A program made the position numbers and the translations under genes. Shown here in pieces: positions 15,562 to 25,501 of a stretch of 54,824 bases of DNA. The DNA is taken from positions 1 through 54,824 of the forward strand of contig JADLDD010000078.1 of the NCBI GenBank assembly GCA_020846855.1, in the 5' to 3' direction. The first letter of the stretch is position 1; every line of letters starts with the position of its first letter. Origin of the DNA: Acidimicrobiia bacterium (GTDB taxonomy: Bacteria; Actinomycetota; Acidimicrobiia; IMCC26256; JADLDD01). The notes beneath the pieces were generated by a model that was not told where the DNA came from, did no database searches, and saw only the letters and a list, made by a program, of their open reading frames with translations.

Positions 15562-16022
15562 CGTCCGGCCCCGGGCCGGGCGACCCCGCACCGCCCTTCA
15601 CGCGGCCCGGTGTGCAGGCCGGGGAGCGGCGCGACTTCTCGCTCTCGGAGCACCGGGGGTCGAAGGTGGTGATCGCCTTCTACCCCGGCGACTTCACCCC
15701 CGGCTGAACGCTCCAGCTCCGGTCGTACCGCGACGGCCTCGCGGCGATCGAGCAGGCGGGCGCGGTCGTGCTCGCGATCTCCCCCCAGGACGTCGACAGC
15801 CACGAGCGGTGGGCCGCGAAGGAGGGCTTCCGGTTCCCGATGCTGGCCGACGTCGACCTCGCCGTGGCGGAGAGCTACGGGGTCCGTCGGCGCTCGTCGG
15901 TGAAGCGGACGGTTTTCCTCGTCGACGGTGGCGGTACGGTCCGCCACCGCCTGGGCGCCGACCTGCGGGCGATCTTCTACAAGCCGTCGACGATCGTCCG
16001 CGACCTGGCCCGCATCGATTGA
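15558..16022 (+). CDS. Peroxiredoxin (AhpC/TSA type) with in-frame UGA at the catalytic cysteine: probable selenoprotein
   Basis: Read through the TGA at 15705–15707, the frame gives a complete 154-residue thioredoxin-fold peroxiredoxin: YPGDFTPG-U-TLQLRSYRDGL. The motif P43-xxx-T47-xx-U50 places UGA exactly at the peroxidatic cysteine. Downstream family features are intact (ISPQDVDSHERWA, MLADVDLAVAESYGV, KRTVFLVDGGG). No cysteine occurs anywhere in the protein, so resolution must come from an outside thiol. Codons on both sides of the TGA keep strong G/C third positions, against simple decay. GTG 15558 overlaps the yebC stop. The alternative is a TGC-to-TGA nonsense mutation or a read error. 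Confidence 0.82.
15710..15753 (+). promoter_or_regulatory. Candidate bacterial SECIS element
   Basis: Just after the UGA the RNA can fold as an apical hairpin 15719–15736 (CC, bulged G, GUCG, loop UACCG, CGACGG), with a basal stem GCUC/GAGC (15710–15713 with 15750–15753). The loop begins 18 bases after the UGA, within the spacing known for bacterial SECIS elements. Found by eye, so the fold is tentative. Confidence 0.45.
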
Positions 16023-16061
16023 CGCCGCCGGCCCCGACGGCAGCGGCCCGGTCCCGCGTCC

Positions 16062-16111
16062 CAGCATGTTGCGATCGACCCCCGTGGAGTGTGGTCGATC
16101 GCAACATGCTG
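16062..16111. repeat. 50-bp palindromic repeat, copy 3 (perfect)
   Basis: The arms CAGCATGTTGCGATCGACC and GGTCGATCGCAACATGCTG are perfect complements over 19 bp around a 12-base loop. It lies 39 bases after the peroxiredoxin stop and ahead of the ruvC promoter box. This is the only unpaired copy in the window. Confidence 0.92.
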
Positions 16112-16148
16112 GGAGGTGAGGATCCGCCGGTGTGGGGTGGGGTCGCCC

Positions 16149-16154
16149 TAGGAT
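16149..16154 (+). promoter_or_regulatory. Candidate -10 box (TAGGAT) for ruvC
   Basis: TAGGAT ends 7 bases before the ruvC ATG with no ribosome binding site between; leaderless arrangement for the ruvCAB operon. Confidence 0.5.
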
Positions 16155-16161
16155 CGAATGC

Positions 16162-16809
16162 ATGTTCGATCAGGACGGGCCGGTGCTCGGGATCGACCCC
16201 GGCGTGTCGCGCTGTGGCTACGGCGCGGTCTCGGGCAGCGGCTCCCGCCCCCGGGCCGTCGCGTACGGGGTGATCCGCACGTCTCCCGCCGACCCGCTGG
16301 CCGACCGCCTGGCCGAGCTGGCCGGCGAGCTCGACGGGCTCGTGCGCGAGGTGCGGCCCTCGGCCGTCGCCGTCGAGCGCGTGCTGTTCCAGAACAACGC
16401 CCGCACCGCCATGTCGGTGGGCCAGGCCAGCGGGGTCGCGCTGGTCGTGGCCGCTCGCCTGGGGATCCCGGTGGCCCACTACAGCCCCAACGAGGTGAAG
16501 CTGGCGGTGGCCGGTCACGGCGCGGCCGGCAAGGAGCAGGTGCAGGCCATGGTGGCACGGCTCCTCGACCTCCCCGACGTCCCGAAGCCGCCCGACGCCG
16601 CCGACGCGCTGGCGCTCGCCCTCTGCCACGCGGGCCGGTCGGGCCTCCGCTCGGCTACGGCGGCCGCGGCGGCCGGGGCCGCGGCGGCCGGCACCGAGGT
16701 CGACCCGGACGCCCGCCGCCACGACCACCTCGGCCCCGGGCCGGCACGTCCCGTGGAGGGTCTCCGCCGGGCGGTGGCGGCGGCCCTGGCCCGGGAGGGC
16801 GGCTCGTGA
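16162..16809 (+). CDS. ruvC: Holliday junction endonuclease RuvC
   Basis: The 215-residue resolvase has the four acidic metal ligands D12 (GIDPG), E72 (VERV), D145 and D148 (KPPDAADA), matching the E. coli RuvC set. It cuts Holliday junctions processed by RuvAB. The C-terminal 55 residues beyond the core are Ala-rich and poorly conserved. ATG 16162 is chosen because it yields MFDQDGPVLGIDPG and follows a TAGGAT box by 7 bases. It overlaps ruvA by 4 bases (GTGA). Confidence 0.96.
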   Translation: MFDQDGPVLGIDPGVSRCGYGAVSGSGSRPRAVAYGVIRTSPADPLADRLAELAGELDGLVREVRPSAVAVERVLFQNNARTAMSVGQASGVALVVAARLGIPVAHYSPNEVKLAVAGHGAAGKEQVQAMVARLLDLPDVPKPPDAADALALALCHAGRSGLRSATAAAAAGAAAAGTEVDPDARRHDHLGPGPARPVEGLRRAVAAALAREGGS

Positions 16810-17399
16810 TCGGATCGGTGCGGGGGACGGTGCTGGAGCGCAGCCCCACGGGGGAGGTACTCGTGGAGGTCGGCGGGGTGGGCTACCGGGCCCAGGTGCC
16901 GCTGCGGACCGTTCCGATCCTCTCGCCGGGCGGCTCCGCGTTCCTCTTCACCCACCTGCACGTCCGCGACGACGCCATGGTCCTCTTCGGCTTCGCCACC
17001 CGCGAGGAGCGCGACACCTTCGAGGTCCTGATCGGCGCCTCGGGGGTCGGCCCGAAGCTGGCGCTCGCGATCCTCTCCGTGCACACACCCGGCGAGCTGC
17101 GCCGGGCCCTCCTCGACGACGACCTGGGGGCCCTCACCGACGTCCCCGGGGTGGGGAAGCGGACCGCGCAACGCCTCCTCGTGGAGCTCAAGCCGCGCCT
17201 CGAGGTCCCCGACCTCGACCTCGCCGACGTCCCGGGCGCCGGTGCCCCGGCCGCCCGGTCCGAGGCCCGCGCCGCGCTGGCCGGCCTCGGCTACGGGGCC
17301 GACGAGGTGAGGGCCGCCCTCGACGGCCTGCCGGCCGACGGACCGGTCGAGGACCTCGTCCGTGACGCCCTGAAGCGCCTGGCGGTCGGCGGTGGGTAG
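16806..17399 (+). CDS. ruvA: Holliday junction branch migration protein RuvA
   Basis: The 197-residue subunit has the N-terminal OB fold ([12 protein letters not shown]...[13 protein letters not shown]), the two helix-hairpin-helix DNA-binding motifs ([14 protein letters not shown] and [18 protein letters not shown]), and the C-terminal RuvB-binding three-helix domain after an acidic/Ala linker. It forms a tetramer on junctions and loads RuvB. The GTG start lies in the ruvC stop. Confidence 0.96.
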   Translation: MIGSVRGTVLERSPTGEVLVEVGGVGYRAQVPLRTVPILSPGGSAFLFTHLHVRDDAMVLFGFATREERDTFEVLIGASGVGPKLALAILSVHTPGELRRALLDDDLGALTDVPGVGKRTAQRLLVELKPRLEVPDLDLADVPGAGAPAARSEARAALAGLGYGADEVRAALDGLPADGPVEDLVRDALKRLAVGGG

Positions 17400-18477
17400 G
17401 GAGGAGCTCCTGGCCCCCACGGCCGACCCGGTCGAGGCCGCCGAGGAGACGACCCTCCGCCCCCACCGCCTCGACGAGTTCGTCGGGCAGGCCCGGCTCA
17501 AGGAGCACCTCGAGATCCTGCTCGGCGCGGCCCGGGCCCGGGGCCAGGCCGTCGACCACATCCTCTTCGCCGGCCCGCCGGGCCTCGGCAAGACGAGCCT
17601 CTCGGGGATCGTCGCCGCCGAGATGGAGGCCGGCCTGCGGATCACCAGCGGCCCGGCCCTCGAGCGGGCCGGCGACCTGGCCGCCATCCTCACCAACCTC
17701 GACGACGGCGACGTGCTGTTCGTCGACGAGGGGCACCGCCTCCCGCGCGCCGTCGAGGAGGTCCTCTACCCGGCGATGGAGGACTTCCAGCTCGACATCG
17801 TGATCGGCAAGGGTCCGTCGGCCCGCTCGATCCGGCTCGACCTGCCGCGCTTCACGCTGGTGGGCGCGACCACGCGGACGGGGCTCATCACCGGCCCCCT
17901 GCGCGACCGCTTCGGGTTCGTGGCCCGCCTCGACTACTACGCGACGGCCGACCTCGAGGCGATCCTCACCCGGGCCGCCCGCATCCTCGGCGTCCCGCTC
18001 GACGCCGGCGGGGCGTTCGAGATAGCCCGCCGCTCGCGGGGCACCCCGCGGATCGCCAACCGCCTCCTCAAGCGGGTGCGCGACTACGCGCAGGTGCGGT
18101 CCGACGGGGCGATCACCACCGCCACGGCCGAGGCCGCGCTCGCCCTCTTCGACGTCGACGAGCGGGGCCTCGACAAGCTCGACCGGGCGCTGCTGGTGTC
18201 GTTGTGCGAGACGTTCGCCGGCGCCCCCGTCGGCCTGGCCACCCTCGCCGTGACGCTGGGGGAGGAGCCCGACACCGTCGAGGACGTCTACGAGCCCTTC
18301 CTGATCAAGGAGGGCTTCCTGCAGCGCACGCCCCGAGGCCGCCAGGCCACCGCGGCCGCCTTCCGGCACCTGGGCCTGGAACCGCCGCCGCCCACCCCGG
18401 AGCCCCGACCGGCCGCCGGGCCCCGCTCCCGGGGCGAGACGGGCGGGCCGTCGCTCTTCGGTGAGCCCGAGGTCTGA
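17392..18477 (+). CDS. ruvB: Holliday junction branch migration ATPase RuvB
   Basis: The 361-residue AAA+ motor has Walker A GPPGLGKT (61–68), Walker B reading FVDEGHRL (DE at 112–113), sensor GATTRTG, arginine finger region GPLRDRFGF, and the C-terminal winged helix ([17 protein letters not shown]). The usual DEIH is DEGH here, a rare-looking change next to the catalytic Glu. A Pro-rich tail of about 40 residues extends past the core. GTG 17392 overlaps ruvA by 8 bases. Confidence 0.95.
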   Translation: MGREELLAPTADPVEAAEETTLRPHRLDEFVGQARLKEHLEILLGAARARGQAVDHILFAGPPGLGKTSLSGIVAAEMEAGLRITSGPALERAGDLAAILTNLDDGDVLFVDEGHRLPRAVEEVLYPAMEDFQLDIVIGKGPSARSIRLDLPRFTLVGATTRTGLITGPLRDRFGFVARLDYYATADLEAILTRAARILGVPLDAGGAFEIARRSRGTPRIANRLLKRVRDYAQVRSDGAITTATAEAALALFDVDERGLDKLDRALLVSLCETFAGAPVGLATLAVTLGEEPDTVEDVYEPFLIKEGFLQRTPRGRQATAAAFRHLGLEPPPPTPEPRPAAGPRSRGETGGPSLFGEPEV

Positions 18478-18535
18478 CCGGGCGGATCGGACCCGGCGAG
18501 GTTCGAACCCGGCGAGGATCGGACCCGGCCGGCCC

Positions 18536-19852
18536 TCAGGCCGTCTCGGCGGCGACCGCGGACCCCGCCGCGTCCTCCGTCGTGTCGCGCGCCGGGCCGG
18601 CGCGCCGGAACCGGCGGGCGTACCGCAGGGCCGGGGTCTCGACCAGGTACCACGACAGGGCTCCGATCGCGAAGGTGGTCACCGTGAACAGGGCCAGCGC
18701 GGCGGGCAGCGGCCAGTCCCGGGTGCGGGGGGCCAGCACGAAGATGACCGGGTAGTGCCAGATGTACAGGCCGTAGGAGACCCGACCCGTCCAGGCCAGC
18801 GGGCGCCACGACAGGATCCGGGCGTACCGGCTGTGCGGCTCCTGGACGATGTAGGCGAACATCAGCGCGAAGCAGATCGACGCCAGCAGGTACCCGCCTA
18901 TGTAGAAGCCGCGCACCGTCTGGCTGAAGTACTTGACGAGCACGACGATCACGCCCGTCGCCACCCAGGCCGAGATCCGGAGCGCGCGGCGGCTCGCCTC
19001 GCCGCGGAACAGGACTCCGCCGGAGGCGAGGACGGCGAACGCCGCCCCGACCAGGAACGCCTGGGCGCGGGTGTCGGTGCCCACGTAGAGGCGCTCGATG
19101 GGCGAGGTGCCGAGGGCGAGGATCGCCATCCACGTCGCCGACACGCCGGCCAGGACGAAGAGGGCCGTCGCGATGCGACGCGGGGTCCAGCCCTTCCTGA
19201 GCACCCAGAGCACCGCCACGGGGGCGACGAGGTAGAACTGCTCCTCCACCGACAGAGACCACAGCGCGTCGAGGTAGGAGGGGAGTCGGGTCCCGACGAT
19301 CTGGTGCCAGTTCTTCACGTAGAAGGCGGCGGCGAGGACGTCGGAGTAGACCCCCCTACGCACACCCGGCGGATCCACGATCGACGTCCAGATCAGCACG
19401 GCGACGAAGAGGACCAGCAGGGCCGGGAGCAGGCGCAACGCCCGGCGGGCGTAGAAGTACCGGAAGCGGATGAAGCCGGTCCGGTACCACTCCTCGATGA
19501 GCAGGGCCACGATGAGGAACCCGCTCTGCACGAAGAACATCTCGAGGCCGAGGAACGAGCCCGATGCGGTCGGGATCAGGGTCCAGCCGTGGGCGTCGGG
19601 GCGGTAGACCTCGGCGTGGTAGAGGATGATGAGGGCGAAGGCCACGCCCCGCAGCCCGTTGAAAGCGGGCTGATAGCCGAGGCGGAAGTCGATCCAGCCC
19701 CGGCCCGCGGGTCCCGACGTCGGCGTCTCGGGCGGGGACGGGCCGGGTGCGGAAGGGCCGGGCGTAGGGGGGTCCGGCGCCGACGGACCGTGGCCGCGCT
19801 CCGGTTCGCCCGTGGGCGCGTCACCGCTGGTGGCCGTCCGCTCCGCCGCCAT
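18536..19852 (-). CDS. Acyltransferase 3 family membrane protein (OafA/YrhL-like)
   Basis: The 438-residue polytopic protein has the family start QPAFNGLRGVAFALIILYHAEVY, with the conserved Arg and His in helix 1, and the FFVQSGFLI and RFRYFYARRALRLLP segments. About ten membrane helices follow. Such enzymes O-acylate envelope sugars or lipids from the cytoplasmic acyl-CoA pool. The first 70 residues are a Pro/Ser/Gly-rich cytoplasmic extension. A leaderless start is likely: TAGACT ends 6 bases before the ATG. It interrupts the usual ruvB–yajC adjacency on the opposite strand. Substrate unknown. Confidence 0.88.
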   Translation of the reverse strand: MAAERTATSGDAPTGEPERGHGPSAPDPPTPGPSAPGPSPPETPTSGPAGRGWIDFRLGYQPAFNGLRGVAFALIILYHAEVYRPDAHGWTLIPTASGSFLGLEMFFVQSGFLIVALLIEEWYRTGFIRFRYFYARRALRLLPALLVLFVAVLIWTSIVDPPGVRRGVYSDVLAAAFYVKNWHQIVGTRLPSYLDALWSLSVEEQFYLVAPVAVLWVLRKGWTPRRIATALFVLAGVSATWMAILALGTSPIERLYVGTDTRAQAFLVGAAFAVLASGGVLFRGEASRRALRISAWVATGVIVVLVKYFSQTVRGFYIGGYLLASICFALMFAYIVQEPHSRYARILSWRPLAWTGRVSYGLYIWHYPVIFVLAPRTRDWPLPAALALFTVTTFAIGALSWYLVETPALRYARRFRRAGPARDTTEDAAGSAVAAETA

Positions 19853-19858
19853 CGGCGC

Positions 19859-19864
19859 AGTCTA
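19859..19864 (-). promoter_or_regulatory. Candidate -10 box (TAGACT) for the acyltransferase gene
   Basis: On the minus strand TAGACT ends 6 bases before the ATG at 19852, without a ribosome binding site between. Confidence 0.5.
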
Positions 19865-19918
19865 CGTAAGGGCGCGACGAGGGCGATCCGGCGTGCACCC
19901 CCTGCCGGTGCCCCGCGA

Positions 19919-19924
19919 TAGGAT
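19919..19924 (+). promoter_or_regulatory. Candidate -10 box (TAGGAT) for yajC–secD–secF
   Basis: TAGGAT lies 36 bases upstream of the yajC ATG; the leader of about 30 bases includes GAAGAG as a possible ribosome binding site. Confidence 0.45.
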
Positions 19925-19960
19925 GACCTCGCTCCCAGTTCGCTGGTCCCGAAGAGTCTG

Positions 19961-20266
19961 ATGAACTTCGCCCCCCTCCTCTATCTGGTCCTGCTCGTCG
20001 CGGCTTTCTTCGTGTTCATCGTCCGGCCGCAGCGGCGCCAGATGGCCGCTCACCGGGCGCTGGTGGTGAGCCTCGTGGTCGGCGACGACGTGATCACCAA
20101 CGCCGGCATCTTCGGCACCATCGTCGGCCTCGACGACGCCGTGGTCCGGTTGGAGATCGCCCCAGGGGTGACGATCAGAGTCGCCCGGGCCGCCGTCGCC
20201 CGCCGGGCCCCGTCGCCCGACACCGCCCCCGCCGACGCGGCCGGGGCGGCCGCCGAGGCCGAATAG
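19961..20266 (+). CDS. yajC: Preprotein translocase subunit YajC
   Basis: A 101-residue protein with one N-terminal membrane helix (residues 4–21, ending FVFIVRPQRRQ) followed by a small β domain with GDDVITNAGIFGTIVGLDD and an Ala-rich tail. YajC associates with SecDF and supports protein export through SecYEG. The secD GTG begins 12 bases after its stop. Confidence 0.95.
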   Translation: MNFAPLLYLVLLVAAFFVFIVRPQRRQMAAHRALVVSLVVGDDVITNAGIFGTIVGLDDAVVRLEIAPGVTIRVARAAVARRAPSPDTAPADAAGAAAEAE

Positions 20267-20278
20267 CCGGAACTCGGC

Positions 20279-21889
20279 GTGCGCAGGAACGTGTGGTTGC
20301 TCGTAGGGGTCCTCGTGGCCGTCCTGGGCTCGTTCGCCGCGGTCCTGGCCACAGACACCCGCCCGATCCTGGGCCTCGACCTCCAGGGCGGCGTCTCGGT
20401 GGTCCTCGCCCCGGTGGGCAAGGCGAGCAACGACTCCGTCGACAAGGCCGTCGACATCATCCGCAACCGCGTCGACGCCCTGGGCGTGGCCGAGCCCGAG
20501 ATCAGCCGCCAGGGCCACAACGTCGTGATCGACCTCCCCGGCGTGAAGGAGCGGGAGAAGGCCCAACGCCTCGTGGGTCGTACCGCCGAGCTGCGCTTCC
20601 GGCCCGTGCTCACCTGCCTCCCCAAGGAGGGGGCCAAGCTGCCCACCCCCACGACCAGCGCTCCCGCCGGGGGAGCCACCACCTCCACGACCGCCGCCCC
20701 CACCAGCACCACCGTCGCCCCGTCGGGCTCGCCCGGTCGCAGCCGTCCGGCCGGCCGACCCGGCACCCCGCCCACCACCTCGGCGCCGACGAGCACGCCA
20801 TCCACCACGTCGCCGTCCGAGGGCACGCCACCCACCACCGCGGCGCCGAGCGCCGTCAACCCGCCCACCACCCCACCGGCTGAGGACCACCGGGCGTCGC
20901 CGGTGGTGCTGGAAGGGATCCCCGGCAAGGACGGTTGCGTCCCCGGCGCCCCGCGCTACTACCTGGGTCCGACGGCGTTCACGGGCAAGGGCGTGAAGAC
21001 GGCCAGCGCCCAGTACCAGCCCGGGCAGGGCTGGTCGGTGGCCCTCGAGCTCAACTCGAAGGGCCTCGCCGACATCAACCGGATGGCGACGGAGCTCTTC
21101 CCCAAGCCACCGCCCCAGAACCGGATGGCCATCGTGCTCGACAGCGTGGTCCAGTCGGCTCCGGCCTTCCAGACCAGCACCTTCGACAGCCGCGGGGTGT
21201 CGATCACCGGCGACTTCTCCCAGACCGAGGCCGAGGACCTCGCCACCGTGCTGCGCTACGGCGCCCTGCCGGTGCAGCTCAAGCCGCTGACCACGCAGAG
21301 CATCTCCCCCTCCTTGGGCAGCGACCAGCTGCGCTCCGGGCTCATCGCGGGTGCGCTCGGCATCGCGCTGGTGGCCCTCTACATGCTCTTCTACTACCGG
21401 ATCCTGGGCCTGGTGGTGTGGTTCGGCATGGCGCTCAGCGGCCTCGCCGTGTACTCGCTGGTCGCCTGGCTCGGCCAGTCGGTGGGCCTCACCCTCACCC
21501 TGGCCGGCGTCACGGGCCTGATCGTGTCGGTGGGAATCACCGTCGACTCCTACGTCGTCTACTTCGAGCGTCTGAAGGACGAAGTGCGCTCCGGCCGGAC
21601 GATCCGGTCGTCGGTCGACCGGGCGTTCACGAGCTCGATACGCACGATCGTGGCCGCCGACCTCGTGTCGCTGATCGGCGCCGCGATCCTCTACTACCTC
21701 GCCATCGGGTCGGTCCGGGGCTTCGCGTTCTTCCTCGGTGTCTCGACCGCCCTCGACCTGGCGCTCTCGTTCTTCTTCATGCACCCGCTCGTGTTCCTGA
21801 TGTCCCGCCGGCCTCGCCTCCTCCAGGCCCGCTGGTTCGGGATCGCGTCCGGCCTCGACGTGGCCGACACGACGGAGAGGAAGGCGTGA
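20279..21889 (+). CDS. secD: Protein translocase subunit SecD with a Thr/Pro/Ser-rich insertion
   Basis: The 536-residue RND-type subunit uses the proton gradient to pull exported proteins through the translocon. The first membrane helix and LGLDLQGGVSVVL motif (31–43) are intact, as are the membrane helices near the C-terminus (ALGIALVALYMLFYYR and GLIVSVGITVDSYVVYFERLKDE). Between periplasmic P1 strands lies an 80-residue Thr/Pro/Ser-rich insertion (about 122–202), looking like a flexible extracytoplasmic linker. GTG start; the stop overlaps secF by 4 bases. Confidence 0.95.
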   Translation: MRRNVWLLVGVLVAVLGSFAAVLATDTRPILGLDLQGGVSVVLAPVGKASNDSVDKAVDIIRNRVDALGVAEPEISRQGHNVVIDLPGVKEREKAQRLVGRTAELRFRPVLTCLPKEGAKLPTPTTSAPAGGATTSTTAAPTSTTVAPSGSPGRSRPAGRPGTPPTTSAPTSTPSTTSPSEGTPPTTAAPSAVNPPTTPPAEDHRASPVVLEGIPGKDGCVPGAPRYYLGPTAFTGKGVKTASAQYQPGQGWSVALELNSKGLADINRMATELFPKPPPQNRMAIVLDSVVQSAPAFQTSTFDSRGVSITGDFSQTEAEDLATVLRYGALPVQLKPLTTQSISPSLGSDQLRSGLIAGALGIALVALYMLFYYRILGLVVWFGMALSGLAVYSLVAWLGQSVGLTLTLAGVTGLIVSVGITVDSYVVYFERLKDEVRSGRTIRSSVDRAFTSSIRTIVAADLVSLIGAAILYYLAIGSVRGFAFFLGVSTALDLALSFFFMHPLVFLMSRRPRLLQARWFGIASGLDVADTTERKA

Positions 21890-23130
21890 GCGAGCCGGCC
21901 GAGGGCCGCGAGCGGCGCCCGCGCCGACGTCGGCGCCTTCGCCGCGACGGCCTGCCGCGCCACACGCTCTCCGACGTCCTCCACGAGCGCACGCACTTCC
22001 AGTTCGTCGAGCGGTCGTGGCGGTGGGCGCTCGTCTCCCTGGTCGTGATCCTGGCCGGGGTCGGGGGCCTCGTGTTCCGAGGCGGCCTCAACCTGGGCAT
22101 CGACTTCCGCGGCGGCACGTCGTGGACTTTCGAGGTCAAGGGCAAGGACCCCTCGGTGGCCGACATCCGATCCAAGCTCGACGCGCTCGGCCTGGCCGAC
22201 TCCGAGGTGCTGATCCTCGGCACCCACAACGTGCGGGTCGAGGCCGAGGAGATGACCGAGGCCGAACGGACCGAGGTGAGCACCGCGCTCGCCGACTACG
22301 CCGGGGTCGAGGTCCGCGACGTGGCGGTCACCGACGTGTCGCCGACCTGGGGCAAGACGGTCAGCTCCAAGGCCCTCCAGGCCCTGATCGTCTTCTTCCT
22401 GGTGATCGCGCTCTACCTCACGTTCCGCTTCGAGTGGAAGATGGCCGTAGCCGCGCTCACCGCCGTCGTCCACGACATCCTCGTGACGGTGGGCGTGTAC
22501 GCGCTCGTGCAGTTCGAGGTGACGCCCGAGACCGTCATCGCGTTCCTGACCATCCTGGGATTCTCGCTCTACGACACCGTGGTGGTGTTCGACAAGATCC
22601 GGGAGAACACCGAGCACCTCGGGTCGGCCCGGGGCGAGACCTACGGCCAGATGGTCAACCGGTCGCTGAACGAGGTGTTGATGCGCTCGCTGAACACGTC
22701 GTTCGTGGCCGTCCTGCCCGTGGTGTCGATCCTGGTCGTCGGCGCGTACCTGCTCGGCGCGGCCGCGCTCGAGGACTTCGGCCTCGCCCTCTCGGTCGGC
22801 CTGGCCACCGGTGCGTACTCGTCGGTCTTCGTGGCCACCCCCGTCCTGGCCTGGTGGAAGGAGCGTGAGCCCCGCTACCGCTCGTTGCGGGAGCGGGCGG
22901 CCACGAGGGCCCCACGGCCGGCTCCCGTCGCCGCGGGTGCCCGGGGAGCCGGCGGACCCGGTCCCGGTGGTGCACCCGGCGACGCCGCGGCCGGTCCCGA
23001 CGACCTGGCGGCGGTTCCCGCGGCCCGACCCGCCCGTTCCGACGGTGTGGCGGGGCCGCCGGCCGTCGGGCGGACGTCCTACGGCAGCGTCACGCCCCGG
23101 CCGCGCAAGCAGCGCCGGCGCAAACGCTGA
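21886..23130 (+). CDS. secF: Protein translocase subunit SecF
   Basis: The 414-residue partner of SecD shows the NLGIDFRGGTSWTFEV motif after the first helix and the conserved TILGFSLYDTVVVFDKIREN stretch in the membrane core. Six membrane helices are visible. The N-terminus (about 40 residues) is strongly Arg-rich and the last 95 residues are Ala/Gly/Pro-rich with a basic end (RKQRRRKR), both likely cytoplasmic extensions. The GTG start lies in the secD stop, with GAGAGGAAG just upstream. Confidence 0.96.
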   Translation: MSEPAEGRERRPRRRRRLRRDGLPRHTLSDVLHERTHFQFVERSWRWALVSLVVILAGVGGLVFRGGLNLGIDFRGGTSWTFEVKGKDPSVADIRSKLDALGLADSEVLILGTHNVRVEAEEMTEAERTEVSTALADYAGVEVRDVAVTDVSPTWGKTVSSKALQALIVFFLVIALYLTFRFEWKMAVAALTAVVHDILVTVGVYALVQFEVTPETVIAFLTILGFSLYDTVVVFDKIRENTEHLGSARGETYGQMVNRSLNEVLMRSLNTSFVAVLPVVSILVVGAYLLGAAALEDFGLALSVGLATGAYSSVFVATPVLAWWKEREPRYRSLRERAATRAPRPAPVAAGARGAGGPGPGGAPGDAAAGPDDLAAVPAARPARSDGVAGPPAVGRTSYGSVTPRPRKQRRRKR

Positions 23131-23188
23131 GCGTCGGGATCGTCCGGTCCGGCGGCCGGGACGGCACAGGGGGCCGCCGGGCGGCCGT

Positions 23189-23194
23189 TAACAT
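23189..23194 (+). promoter_or_regulatory. Candidate -10 box (TAACAT) for relA
   Basis: TAACAT ends 6 bases before the ATG at 23201. This spacing favours that ATG over the GTG at 23198 as a leaderless start. Confidence 0.45.
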
Positions 23195-23200
23195 CAGGTG

Positions 23201-25444
<2,244 letters not shown>

Positions 25445-25487
25445 CGGGTGCGCCGCGGGCGGTCCCGGGGGCGGGCGCCCGCCCCGG

Positions 25488-25493
25488 TAGCAT
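25488..25493 (+). promoter_or_regulatory. Candidate -10 box (TAGCAT) for hisS–aspS
   Basis: TAGCAT ends 8 bases before the hisS GTG with no ribosome binding site between. It helps decide the GTG at 25502 over upstream codons in the same frame. Confidence 0.5.
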
Positions 25494-25501
25494 CGCCCGG
25501 C

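Noticed and set aside
15558-15707. Peroxiredoxin gene as a simple nonsense pseudogene
   Set aside because: A TGC-to-TGA mutation cannot be excluded, but the TGA is at the one codon where Sec is expected, both flanks keep coding bias and conserved motifs, and there is no frameshift. I kept it as a probable selenoprotein.
15768-16022. Separate small gene starting at GTG 15768
   Set aside because: It is the in-frame continuation of the peroxiredoxin after the UGA and would lack the active-site helix, so it is not an independent gene.
19923-19961. A 12-codon micro-ORF ahead of yajC ending in TGATG
   Set aside because: Its ATG lies inside the TAGGAT box, so a transcript starting from that box would not contain it; yajC also has GAAGAG upstream. 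Probably chance.
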